A DNA stretch of 16,321 nucleotides from Opitutus sp. GAS368. Its GTDB lineage: Bacteria; Verrucomicrobiota; Verrucomicrobiia; Opitutales; Opitutaceae. Below are positions 1 through 6,995 of this stretch, piece after piece; position 1 is the stretch's first letter, and each line of letters starts with the position of its first letter. The DNA is taken from NCBI GenBank assembly GCA_945862035.1, contig CAMAXB010000035.1, positions 1 through 16,321 of the forward strand, read 5' to 3'. A program made the position numbers and the translations under genes. The notes below the pieces were generated by a model. It was not told the origin of the DNA, did no database searches, and saw only the letters and a program-made list of their open reading frames with translations.

Positions 1-2
1 AG

Positions 3-596
3 TGTCCGAAGGTCGCCCGCTACATCGATATTCCCCTGCAGCACATCAGTGACCACATGCTCGGCCGCATGCAGCGCGAAACGAGCGGAGACTATATCCG
101 CACGCTGATCGCCCGGATCCGCGCCGGGATTCCCGGCATTGCGGTGCGCACCACCTTCATCGTCGGTTTCCCCGGAGAGACGGACGCCGATGTCGAGGAC
201 CTCTGCGGCTTTATTCAAGAAGCCAAGTTCGAGCGCCTTGGCGTGTTCCGCTATTCGCAGGAAGACGGCACTCGGGCCGCCAAGATGGACGAGCAACTCG
301 CGCCCAAGGTGAAGGAGACCCGTTGGCACCGCACCATGGCCCTGCAGAAGGACATCGCCGCTGCGGTCAGCCGCGGCTACGTCGGCCGCACCCTGCGCGT
401 CCTGGTCGAGGAGCCCGGCGTGGCGCGCGGCGAGGCGGATGCTCCCGATATCGACGGCCGCGTGTACGTCCCGCGCGACCTGCCGGTCGGCGCATTTGCC
501 GACGTCAGGATCACCGGCTACCAGGACTATGACCTCCTCGCCCTGCCCGCCGGCGAACGTCCGGCCGAATTCAAGGTGGCGCGCCAGGCCCAGTGA
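3..596 (+). CDS. rimO: Ribosomal protein S12 methylthiotransferase RimO, C-terminal part (5' end outside window)
   Basis: Radical-SAM enzyme that methylthiolates a conserved aspartate of ribosomal protein S12. The visible 197 residues cover the end of the radical-SAM barrel (YIDIPLQHISD near the start, then TTFIVGFPGETDADVE) and a C-terminal TRAM domain from about visible residue 126. The EADAPDIDG stretch in the TRAM domain separates RimO from its relative MiaB, and ITGYQDYDLLA closes the domain as expected. The cluster-binding N-terminal domain and the CxxxCxxC motif lie upstream of the window, so catalytic integrity cannot be judged. The stop is TGA at 594-596, and the next coding stretch starts seven bases later. 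MiaB is the main alternative and is less likely because of the TRAM motif. Confidence 0.93.
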   Translation, partial: CPKVARYIDIPLQHISDHMLGRMQRETSGDYIRTLIARIRAGIPGIAVRTTFIVGFPGETDADVEDLCGFIQEAKFERLGVFRYSQEDGTRAAKMDEQLAPKVKETRWHRTMALQKDIAAAVSRGYVGRTLRVLVEEPGVARGEADAPDIDGRVYVPRDLPVGAFADVRITGYQDYDLLALPAGERPAEFKVARQAQ

Positions 597-603
597 TCCA
601 GTC

Positions 604-1028
604 ATGACGAGCGCTCCTGCGCCCCGCAGCATCCTCGTTTCCCACCGCCTGCTGGTGACCCTCGGCGTACAGTGCCTTGTTCCCGGGGTCCTCCGGCTGC
701 TCACGGTTCGCAACCCGCAACCGGCCCCAGCCCCGGCGCCAGCAATCCCCGTCACGAAGCCCGGCCCCGAATTCGAGGTGAGCATGATTGAGGTCAAGTC
801 CGGCCCTTGGGCGACGCGTGGTTCACAACCGACGTGCTCCTCTTTGTGCGACCCGACGGGAGCATTGCCCCTTTGGGCCTCTTCCTTGCGGACGACATCG
901 TCTTCACCAAAAACGGAACGTCGCCGGCCTCCCTCGGGATCCTGATGAATCTCGCCGACGTGCTCGCCATCTATCCGTCCAAGGAGCCGTTCGACATCCA
1001 GCGCGACCGGCTGGAGCCATTGCCCTGA
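604..1028 (+). pseudogene. Small membrane-anchored hypothetical protein with apparent -1 frameshift
   Basis: I do not recognise the family. An ATG at 604 opens a frame with a hydrophobic segment (about residues 13-31, LVTLGVQCLVPGVLRLL), then a Pro/Ala linker (PQPAPAPAPAIP) and the start of a folded-looking region (EFEVSMIEVKSGP). At about 800-806 this frame degenerates into low-quality codons. The frame one base back continues sensibly from TTG 807 (GDAWFTTDVLLFVRPDGSIA, then FLADDIVFTKNG) to a TGA at 1026-1028. Adding one base in the CCCTTGGG run would give a continuous protein of about 141 residues with one N-terminal membrane anchor. Either the gene is broken or a base is missing from the assembly. 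It lies between rimO and the DUF1802 gene and may be co-transcribed with both. Confidence 0.5.
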
Positions 1029-1045
1029 GCGGGGTCGACCGTCAC

Positions 1046-1582
1046 ATGGCGCCCGCCTTCAAGGAGTGGCAGGTCATCGTGGGTGCCCTTGCCGCCGGAC
1101 GACAGGTGCTGATTCTGCGCAAGGGAGGCATCGCCGAGGGCCGGGGCGGGTTCGAGGCCCGGATTTCGCGGTTCTGGCTTTTCCCCACGGCGTTTCACGG
1201 CCAGCGCGGCAAGCTCAAGTCGGCGGCGGAAGACGTTCCACGCCCGGAGACGATCGACGGGGAGGTGTCGATCACCGCCTTCGTCGACGTGCACCACCAC
1301 GCCTTCCTCTGCGATTGGGAACGCGTGCGGGCGCTTGATGCCCACCACCTTTGGACCGGGGCGACAATTCGCGAACGTTTCGACTGGGCCAAGCCGCCGG
1401 GCATCCATGCTTTCGTGGTACGGGTGCATCGGCTGCGACAGCCGGTGCGGCTCACGCCGACCCCTGTGATGGCCGGATGCCGATCGTGGATCGAGCTGCC
1501 CTGCGCGTTCGCCGACCACCCCTCCGATCCGGCCCTCGATGATGCCTCGTTTACCTCGCGCGTGAAGGCAATCGGACTCTGA
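1046..1582 (+). CDS. DUF1802 family protein
   Basis: A 178-residue protein of the DUF1802 family, whose function is not known. The family signature is at the N-terminus: FKEWQVIVGALAAGRQVLIL, then RKGGIAEGRGGFEARI and FWLFPTAFHGQ (about residues 5-53). The rest (ITAFVDVHHHAFLCDWERV, then TIRERFDWAKPPGIHAFVVR) is also typical in length and layout. There is no signal peptide or membrane segment, so it is probably cytoplasmic. I chose the ATG at 1046 because the family motif begins four residues later. The open frame runs back to 788, but that part is arginine-rich and overlaps the coding frame of the upstream gene. A weak GAGCGGGG lies about 12 bases upstream. The gap to the upstream gene is 17 bp. 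Confidence 0.85.
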   Translation: MAPAFKEWQVIVGALAAGRQVLILRKGGIAEGRGGFEARISRFWLFPTAFHGQRGKLKSAAEDVPRPETIDGEVSITAFVDVHHHAFLCDWERVRALDAHHLWTGATIRERFDWAKPPGIHAFVVRVHRLRQPVRLTPTPVMAGCRSWIELPCAFADHPSDPALDDASFTSRVKAIGL

Positions 1583-1729
1583 CCGCTCGCGAGCGCCCCC
1601 TCCGATCCGCGCAAGCGAAGGGAGCCGGGAAGACGGAGATGCCGGATGATCGGAGCGGGCCGCTCCGACAATCGGAATCGCGGCGGCTCGTCCCTGTTCC
1701 CTGCGGCGAAGCCAATCCGACGTTCGTCC
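1583..1729. other. Convergent intergenic spacer with several palindromes
   Basis: This 147-bp spacer separates the convergent DUF1802 and mpl genes. It contains a 12-bp perfect palindrome CGCTCGCGAGCG (1584-1595). An 8+1+8 hairpin CGGAGCGG-G-CCGCTCCG lies at 1651-1667. An inverted pair CTCCGATC (1600-1607) and GATCGGAG (1648-1655) spans the middle. None is followed by a T run, so these are not classic intrinsic terminators, though the hairpin may still act as a bidirectional stop or mRNA end. No coding frame here looks real. Confidence 0.55.
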
Positions 1730-2029
1730 CTAGTCGGCCCGGGCCGACTCCGCGTACTGGGCGATGATGCCGTCAAAGGAGCCGTTCGTGAAAAACGCCA
1801 CCACGCGCGGGCGGGAATTCATGGCCGGCAGGGTGGCGACCTGCAGTTTCACGAGCAGGTCTGCGTTGGTGGGGGCCGTGTGCGCCTCGACGTCCTGGCT
1901 CTGCAGGTGTTCCACCACCGCCTCGGCGTCGAAGCGCTCACTCGCATTGAGTTTGTCGGCGCGGCTGACCGTGCCGAGGTAAACCTCGTCGGCGTGTGCG
2001 AGGGCGCGCATGAAGCCAGCCTGGAGGGT
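1730..2029 (-). pseudogene. Orphaned 3' part of mpl downstream of the in-frame TAG
   Basis: These 99 codons, ending in TAG at 1730-1732, continue mpl in the same frame after the internal stop at 2030-2032. The sequence is well preserved: TLQAGFMRALAHADEVYLGT matches the end of the C-terminal ligase domain, and RPRVVAFFTNGSFDGI resembles the Mpl/MurC C-terminus (E. coli Mpl has HILVMSNGGFGGI here). Codon quality equals that of the upstream part, so the break looks recent, suppressed or artefactual. If translation stops at 2030, this segment is not made unless it restarts, for example at the ATG at 2011. Confidence 0.75.
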
Positions 2030-2032
2030 CTA
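2030..2032 (-). other. In-frame amber codon inside mpl
   Basis: The plus strand reads CTA, giving TAG on the coding strand between ACC (T382) and ACC (T384). A single base change from AAG (Lys) would create it. The frame is identical on both sides, so this is a nonsense change and not a frameshift. Confidence 0.85.
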
Positions 2033-3178
2033 GGTCCGCGCCGTGTTGCTGCGCGGCTCGAACACGGCGGTGAGCCGGGCGCCCGGAAAGCGCTGGCGAA
2101 ACGCCTGCAGCGTCTCGGCCAGCGCGGTGGGATGGTGGCCGAAGTCCTCGATCACGGTCAGGCCCGGCCGCTGGCACAACTGCTCCTGCCGCCGCTTGAC
2201 CCCGCGGAAACGCGCGAGGGCATCAAGGCGGAGGCCGGTCGGGTCTGCGCCGCCTAGCGCGAGGCCAACCGCGGTCGCGGCCATCGCCGCATTGCGCGCA
2301 TTATAGAGGCCAGAGCAGGGCCAGTCGACGCGGGCCCACGGACGCCCCTGCCAGGAAAGGGAGAATCCGCTGCCCGAGGGATCCTCGGCAAAATCCTCAA
2401 TGCGCACATCATTACCCGGGCCCACCCCGACGCGGACGACCCGCGTCCACGGCAGCGCACCGAGCGCGCGGAGATTGTCGTCGTCGCCGTTCAGCACGAT
2501 CCAGCCGTTGCGCGGCACGATGCGCGTCAGGTGGTGGAAGGTCCGCTGCACATCCGCGAGATCGCGGAAGATGTCGGCGTGGTCGAACTCAAGATTATTG
2601 AGCACCGCGACGTGGGGGGCGTAGTGGATGAACTTGCTGCGCTTGTCGAAGAACGCGCTGTCGTATTCGTCGCCCTCGATGACGAAGGGATCCTGCAGGG
2701 CACCGAGATGGCTGCCGACCGGCGGATCCAAGGGCACGCCCCCGATGAGAAAACCGGGATCGCGCCCGTTTTCGCGGAGCAGAAATGCCGCCAGTGCGGT
2801 GGTCGTCGTCTTGCCGTGCGTCCCGGCGATGACAATGTTGTGCCGCCGAGCCAGCACGAAGTCGTGCAGCATGGCCGGCAGGGAGGTGAAGGGAATGGCG
2901 CGGGTATCGAGCAGCCACTCGACCTCGGGATTGCCGCGCGACATCGCATTGCCGATCACGACCAGATCCGGAGCCAGCCGGGCCAGCCGCCCGGCGTCGT
3001 AGCCCTCGTGCAATTCGATGCCGGCGGCCGCGAGCACGGTGCTCATGGGCGGGTAGACGCCCGTGTCGGCCCCGAGGACCTGGTGACCGGCCGCGCGGGC
3101 CAGCAGGGCGGCGTTGCCCATCGCAGTGCCGCAGATCCCCATGAAATAGAGACGTCTCCCGGTCAGTGACTCACTCAT
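2030..3178 (-). CDS. mpl: UDP-N-acetylmuramate:murein tripeptide ligase Mpl, cut short by in-frame TAG
   Basis: Cytoplasmic Mur-ligase-family enzyme of peptidoglycan recycling. It joins the tripeptide L-Ala-gamma-D-Glu-meso-DAP to UDP-MurNAc using ATP. Seen here: an N-terminal nucleotide-binding motif FMGICGTAMGN (12-22), VYPPMST (41-47), the ATP loop GTHGKTTTT (119-127), EGDEYDSAFFDKRSKF (168-183), NNLEFDHADIF (194-204), RRQE (329-332), EDFGHHPTA (344-352) and EPRSNT (374-379). GNAMSRGNP and the EYD-AFFDKRSKF block favour Mpl over MurC. The readable product is 382 residues; through the TAG it would be 482, compared with 457 in E. coli. The TAG falls three residues after EPRSNT, where homologues usually carry Arg, Lys or Asn. 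The ATG at 3178 is set just before the first domain; AGGGG abuts it too closely for a normal ribosome site. The frame stays open to 3295 but upstream codons are repeat sequence. Confidence 0.88.
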   Translation of the reverse strand: MSESLTGRRLYFMGICGTAMGNAALLARAAGHQVLGADTGVYPPMSTVLAAAGIELHEGYDAGRLARLAPDLVVIGNAMSRGNPEVEWLLDTRAIPFTSLPAMLHDFVLARRHNIVIAGTHGKTTTTALAAFLLRENGRDPGFLIGGVPLDPPVGSHLGALQDPFVIEGDEYDSAFFDKRSKFIHYAPHVAVLNNLEFDHADIFRDLADVQRTFHHLTRIVPRNGWIVLNGDDDNLRALGALPWTRVVRVGVGPGNDVRIEDFAEDPSGSGFSLSWQGRPWARVDWPCSGLYNARNAAMAATAVGLALGGADPTGLRLDALARFRGVKRRQEQLCQRPGLTVIEDFGHHPTALAETLQAFRQRFPGARLTAVFEPRSNTART

Positions 3179-3356
3179 CCCCTGTAGGTAGACCCCGCGG
3201 GTCGCGCGGGCAAGCGCGCGGGACCGGGATCGTCGACAATCCGTGCCGACTCCGCCCCATCGTTCCCGCTCTTCGTTCTCTTGCTCGTTCTCCACTTTCA
3301 GACCCGAGAACGAGAACGATTACCAGAAGGAGAACGACCCTTCGATCCCCCCACAA
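3179..3356. other. Spacer between the peptidase terminator and mpl, with GAGAACG heptamer repeats
   Basis: This leader region of mpl contains five copies of one heptamer in two orientations, listed in the repeat entry. It also has a very GC-rich stretch (3190-3230) of overlapping CGCGCGGG words. I find no convincing -35/-10 pair. Open frames through it translate to low-complexity Glu/Asn/Arg or Val/Leu strings that reflect the repeat, not genes. Confidence 0.5.
3274..3336. repeat. Heptamer repeat CGTTCTC / GAGAACG, inverted cluster
   Basis: CGTTCTC occurs at 3274-3280 and 3286-3292. Its complement GAGAACG occurs at 3306-3312, 3312-3318 and 3330-3336. The two orientations face each other, so a stem such as CTCGTTCTC with GAGAACGAG can form around the CACTTTCAGACC loop region. 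It lies in a non-coding spacer just behind a terminator. It resembles the short-period intergenic repeats at 6897-6917 and 14070-14140 in style, not in sequence. Confidence 0.7.
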
Positions 3357-3388
3357 AAGAACCCCGCCCGGTGAAGGGCGGGGTTCTT
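3357..3388 (-). terminator. Intrinsic terminator of the M14 peptidase gene
   Basis: A perfect 13-bp stem, AAGAACCCCGCCC (3357-3369) with GGGCGGGGTTCTT (3376-3388), closes a 6-nt loop. Read on the minus strand the hairpin ends in a TTCTTTTG tract, 24 bp past the peptidase stop. On the plus strand there is no T tract, so it acts mainly for the peptidase transcript. Confidence 0.88.
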
Positions 3389-3412
3389 GAAACCAACGGG
3401 CGGCGGATTCGC

Positions 3413-6214
3413 TTAGAGCGTCACCGGCGTGCCCGAGCCGTAGTACAGGCCGTTGAAGAACATCTTGAACGTCGCATGCGGAGTCATGCGGAACGTGGCC
3501 TCGAAGCCAATGATCACAACCTTGCCGGCGCCGATGCTGGCCTCCGTGGCGAGCTCGCCGCCATCAAGGTACTCCTGACCGACGGCCCAACCGCTGTAGA
3601 GGCTGTTCTTGCCGTCAAACCAGGCGATGCGGGTGGCGTTGACATTGCTGCCGGCCGGACGGGCGAAGACCGGGCTGTCGTCGAAGAACACATAGCCTTC
3701 GTCCGGCATGCCGTAGGACAGCGGATTGGCCGTGTTGAACTTCGCCTTGAGCACGGAGCCTGGGATGTAGAACTTCTCGGGTGGGAGCGGACGCTCGTTG
3801 CCGTCCGGACCCTTCTCGACGAGGTGGTTCTTGATCGGAAGGCCCATCGCCTCGCCGATCGGAGCCGAGGCGCCGATCGCCAGCAGGGTGCCGCCGTCCT
3901 CAACGAACTTTTTTAGCGGGGGAACCGAGCGGGCGTTCGTGACCGAACCCAGCATGGAGCGGAACTCCTCCGGGATGGTGTCCGGCGAGGGACCGCCGAA
4001 ACCACGACCACCGCCCCGACCACCGCGGCCCTCGGCGTAGGTGCCGGAGGGGAACACGATGACGTCGAAAGCAGACTTCAGATTGCCGGCATCCAGCACC
4101 TGCGGGAAGACGACCTCGAAGTTGAATTCGTACTGTTCCAACATCCAGCGGATCCAGCCGGAAGGCATGGAGCCACCGTAGACATCGACGAGGCCGATGC
4201 GGACCGGCTTGAGCTTGGTAGCCGCGCCCGTGGGCGTGGCGGCGACACCGTAGGCGGCAACCCCGAGCTCGGCGGCGCCGCGCTCGATGATGGCCTTGGC
4301 GGCGGCGGAAGCCGGGACCCAGATGGTGCCGGTGCCGAGGTTGCGCCCCTCGGCGCGCTGCTCGGCGTGGATCCAGAAGACGTCGAGACCGGCCTTCATG
4401 AGGCGGTTCTTCACGATGACCGCGTCATTGATGCGGTGGCTGATGAGCCAGCCGGCCGGGTTGGCCGGGCCGCTGACCGTGGCCGCGACGGGTTTGAGGA
4501 CGTCGAAACCAACTTCCTTGAACGGACCGGTGAAGTCCTCGAGGTAGCGATCGTGCTGGATGCCCATCTGACGGGCGATGGTCCAGCCCGTGACGTCGTA
4601 CGGACGGATCGGGGGACCGCCTGGGTAGGCGAAATCCATCGGATGGTCCTGCGGCTCGAAGGCATCGAGGATGACCGGGCGGAACGGCTGGGCCGACTTC
4701 ACGACAAAGGAGCCGGCGGGATAGGACTTCTCGCCCACCTTGAAGGCGGCGGTGGCCTGATGAACCTCGGCGCCGCCCTTGATGAGGACGTTGACGAACT
4801 TCACGGCCGTCGGGAAATCATCCTGATCGGCGGGGATGACGTAGCCGCGGGCATCGCGGAAGGCCGGGTTCTGGATGACGGTCTTGTACAGTTCGGCCGG
4901 AACCGCGGAGAAACCGGGGCCGCCGCCGGGGAAGGCGGTCGGAGGAGCCGGGAGGGCCCGGGCGGCCTCGCGGACGGCATCGATGCGCTTCGGCGTGATC
5001 GTCCAGGAATCCTGGCTGCCCTTGGTGATCTGGCGCTTGCCCATGGTGTAGATGCCGTAGAGCAGGTTCGACCGATTGCGGGACGCGTAGTCGAGGACTG
5101 CGCGCTCAACCTCGACCATGTAGTTGATGCCATCGCGGAGGAAGAACGCTCCGGGTTCACGCGGCATCGGCCAATCACTCTTGGCAAGCTGCTTCTCCGG
5201 AATGAACGGAATCTGCATCGGGGTCGGGTGCCCGATGACCTCGGTCAGGATGCCGATCTGATTGCGGTAGTAAGGGGTGGTGCGCATGCCGCCATTCCAC
5301 CACGTGGAGTAGGAGGCGCCGGAGCGCATGGCCGAACCGCCCATGTTGTTGGCGATCAGGCGGGCATGCATGGCCGCGCCGACCTGCTCGATGCCGATGA
5401 TGACCTGCGGATCAATGTTGTAATTGAACGGGTCGCGGAAGGGCGGGATGTAGATCACCTGGCCGGCCGGGCCGGTCTGGTGCACGTTGTGCATGATCTG
5501 CGGGATCCAATCGACGAAGAGCACGCGGTTCTGCGCGATCGTCTCCTTCATCACGTGCATGATGCCGTCACGATTATTATCGTGGCCGACGTACTTGTGA
5601 TAGAGGCGCGGGAGATTGGCGCTGCTGCGGGCCTTTGGGTCCTCTTGGCGCATGTACCAGTTGGCGATCAGCTCAAGGCCGTCCGGATTCGGGCTCGGCA
5701 TGAGGAGGACAACGTCATCCAGAAAGCGCATCGTCTCCGCATCGGTGCGGGAGATCATCTGGTGGATCATGACGAGCAGGCTCTGCGCGTTCAGGACCTC
5801 GGTGGAGTGCAGACCGCCGTCGATCCAGACGATGGCCTTGCCCTCTTCGGAGAGCTTCTTGGCCTCATCGTCGGAAATGCGGGCGCGGGCCAGCTTGACC
5901 GAGATGTCGCGGTATTTCTCGAGATTGGCGTGGTTGGCCGGCGACGTGATGATCGCCATGTACATCGGGCGACCCTCCTCGCTCGTGCCGTAACTGACGA
6001 CCTTCATGCGGTCGGACTCAGCGTCCCACTTCTGGAGGAGCGCGCTGAGCTGGGTGTAATTGGCGAGGACGTAGTCATCACCGACGGTGAAGCCGATGAT
6101 GTCCTTGGTCGGGGTGATCTTGGGCTCAGCCGCCGGCAGCAGCGTCGCCACCGCAAGTGAGGCAAGACCCAGACCCAGACGGGCAGGTCGGCAGTTCAGA
6201 AGACGTTTTATCAT
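3413..6214 (-). CDS. Secreted M14-family zinc metallopeptidase (carboxypeptidase-like)
   Basis: A 933-residue exported protein related to M14 zinc carboxypeptidases. The N-terminus is a signal peptide (basic IKR...R, hydrophobic LGLGLASLAVATLL, cleavage near PAA at 27-29). The peptidase domain spans about 45-390. Zinc ligands are the HSTE pair (H136, E139 in DGGLHSTEV) and probably H245 in HNVHQTG. NPDG (176-179) and HDNNRDG (211-217) follow the family pattern, and E325 in ILTEVIGHP is the likely catalytic glutamate. The C-terminal half includes a region at about 671-790 that looks like a class I glutamine-amidotransferase-like fold (VRIGLVDVYGGS, VIVFPSG), with a Gly/Arg insert at 729-741. 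The substrate is unknown; it could be peptides or peptidoglycan stems. I start at the ATG at 6214 because the signal peptide begins there; the frame extends to 6292 with an implausible leader. Confidence 0.9.
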   Translation of the reverse strand: MIKRLLNCRPARLGLGLASLAVATLLPAAEPKITPTKDIIGFTVGDDYVLANYTQLSALLQKWDAESDRMKVVSYGTSEEGRPMYMAIITSPANHANLEKYRDISVKLARARISDDEAKKLSEEGKAIVWIDGGLHSTEVLNAQSLLVMIHQMISRTDAETMRFLDDVVLLMPSPNPDGLELIANWYMRQEDPKARSSANLPRLYHKYVGHDNNRDGIMHVMKETIAQNRVLFVDWIPQIMHNVHQTGPAGQVIYIPPFRDPFNYNIDPQVIIGIEQVGAAMHARLIANNMGGSAMRSGASYSTWWNGGMRTTPYYRNQIGILTEVIGHPTPMQIPFIPEKQLAKSDWPMPREPGAFFLRDGINYMVEVERAVLDYASRNRSNLLYGIYTMGKRQITKGSQDSWTITPKRIDAVREAARALPAPPTAFPGGGPGFSAVPAELYKTVIQNPAFRDARGYVIPADQDDFPTAVKFVNVLIKGGAEVHQATAAFKVGEKSYPAGSFVVKSAQPFRPVILDAFEPQDHPMDFAYPGGPPIRPYDVTGWTIARQMGIQHDRYLEDFTGPFKEVGFDVLKPVAATVSGPANPAGWLISHRINDAVIVKNRLMKAGLDVFWIHAEQRAEGRNLGTGTIWVPASAAAKAIIERGAAELGVAAYGVAATPTGAATKLKPVRIGLVDVYGGSMPSGWIRWMLEQYEFNFEVVFPQVLDAGNLKSAFDVIVFPSGTYAEGRGGRGGGRGFGGPSPDTIPEEFRSMLGSVTNARSVPPLKKFVEDGGTLLAIGASAPIGEAMGLPIKNHLVEKGPDGNERPLPPEKFYIPGSVLKAKFNTANPLSYGMPDEGYVFFDDSPVFARPAGSNVNATRIAWFDGKNSLYSGWAVGQEYLDGGELATEASIGAGKVVIIGFEATFRMTPHATFKMFFNGLYYGSGTPVTL

Positions 6215-6259
6215 AACGAGGGTAGGTTTTAGATCCGTAGGGAGTTTGGCTGAACAAAT

Positions 6260-6303
6260 AAAAACCGGACGTGGCGCAACCTTAGCCGCCAAGTCTGGTT
6301 TTT
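6260..6303. promoter_or_regulatory. Terminator-like hairpin in the 5' leader of the peptidase gene
   Basis: The arms AAAAACCGGACGTGGCG (6260-6276) and CGCCAAGTCTGGTTTTT (6287-6303) pair over 17 positions with one G-T wobble and one mismatch around a 10-nt loop. The A5 start and T5 end make it terminator-like on both strands. Read on the minus strand it ends in TTTTTATTTG, and the peptidase ATG follows 45 bp later. It could be a leader attenuator for the peptidase, or the terminator of an unannotated transcript from the divergent region. Confidence 0.7.
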
Positions 6304-6460
6304 AGTGGGGTCATCGGGAATAGAGCACGACGACGCAGCGATTACCGCAACTTTCGTGCCCCGGGGGTCAGATATGAAGAGTTCTATTGACCTCTAATTG
6401 CAACGATTACAGCGCAGACTGCACGCACTCAGTCACCCCGAGCCGGACGTGGGCCCGGGG

Positions 6461-6692
6461 CGCCACGGCGGGGCTCCCCATTGCCTGCGGATCAATAAAT
6501 CCGTCCAACTCAAGCCAAGGATCATCGCCGGGCTGCCCTCCACCCCTTCCCTCGGGCGGCACGAATCACGGTAGTATGACGGCTTCTCCGAAAGCGGAGC
6601 GCCGGTTATATGGGTTGAGGATGATGACCCTTCCCCGCTCGCACGCGGATTCAACTTCGAGGGAAATGCGTCGGTCCGGCCCCGCCGTGGCG
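6461..6692. repeat. Long-range 14-nt inverted repeat
   Basis: CGCCACGGCGGGGC (6461-6474) and GCCCCGCCGTGGCG (6679-6692) are exact complements 204 bp apart in non-coding DNA. They could close a structured RNA of about 230 nt on either strand. I could not match it to tmRNA, RNase P, SRP or 6S RNA. Confidence 0.5.
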
Positions 6693-6896
6693 ACGCACAA
6701 AGCCGGCTGACGAGGGCTCCCCGCCCGCTCAGATTGGACGCCGCTAGGTTCAGGCTTGAATGATCCGATGCGACCACCCAGACAATTTTTTTTGGCCCAG
6801 CTCCATCCCCGGCTCCGGTCTGCTCGTCGTGCCACTGCCTTACACCTACCCCTGCCCCGTTTCCCGAATCCCGCGCACCCTTGGCACCCTGCCTGC

Positions 6897-6917
6897 TGAC
6901 CGCTCACCGCTGACCAC
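6897..6917. repeat. Three imperfect tandem heptamers (TGACCGC type)
   Basis: TGACCGC (6897-6903), TCACCGC (6904-6910) and TGACCAC (6911-6917) follow one another without gaps in the leader of moxR. It is a short-period repeat in a non-coding spacer. Confidence 0.55.
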
Positions 6918-6995
6918 GCCGCCGCCCGCCCGCAGAACGCTGCAACCCGCTGGCCTCGCCCAACGTCTCTTTCCTCTCCCACCCCTCCCTCATCT

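Larger units (their letters stand above)
6215..6995. other. 781-bp non-coding divergent region between the peptidase gene and the MoxR operon
   Basis: I see no believable gene here. The only longish frame (minus strand, 6433-6777) has no recognisable motif and ordinary shadow composition. The region contains a terminator-like hairpin next to the peptidase (6260-6303), a long-range 14-nt inverted repeat (6461-6474 and 6679-6692) and a small hairpin CTCCG-AAAG-CGGAG (6586-6599). A T8 run lies at 6786-6793. From 6800 to 6995 there is a C/T-rich leader to moxR with a heptamer repeat. Promoters for both divergent units must lie here, but no strong sigma-70 pair stands out. Confidence 0.6.

Noticed and set aside
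788..1045. Longer N-terminus for the DUF1802 protein
   Set aside because: The extra part is Arg/Pro/His-rich shadow sequence, overlapping a better frame that ends at 1028.
1732..1749. 18-bp perfect palindrome AGTCGGCCCGGGCCGACT at the mpl stop
   Set aside because: It lies in the last coding codons of mpl (the ESARAD end) and in very GC-rich DNA; alone it is not good evidence for an operator or terminator.
3179..3295. Longer N-terminus for mpl
   Set aside because: The added residues are low-complexity translation of the GAGAACG repeat and a GC-rich spacer, and Mpl homologues begin near FMGICGTAMG.
4367..6160. 597-codon open frame on the plus strand opposite the peptidase gene
   Set aside because: It is antisense to a clear M14 peptidase, lacks any recognisable motif and has the Asp/Gly/Arg/Ala-rich composition expected from the complement of GC-rich codons.
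6361..6420. Possible minus-strand promoter with TTGCAA as -35
   Set aside because: No acceptable -10 at 16-18 bp; the nearest CATATC lies 21 bp away.
6433..6777. 114-codon minus-strand frame in the divergent region
   Set aside because: No motif, no ribosome site, Ser/Arg/Pro-rich composition, and it crosses the inverted repeat.
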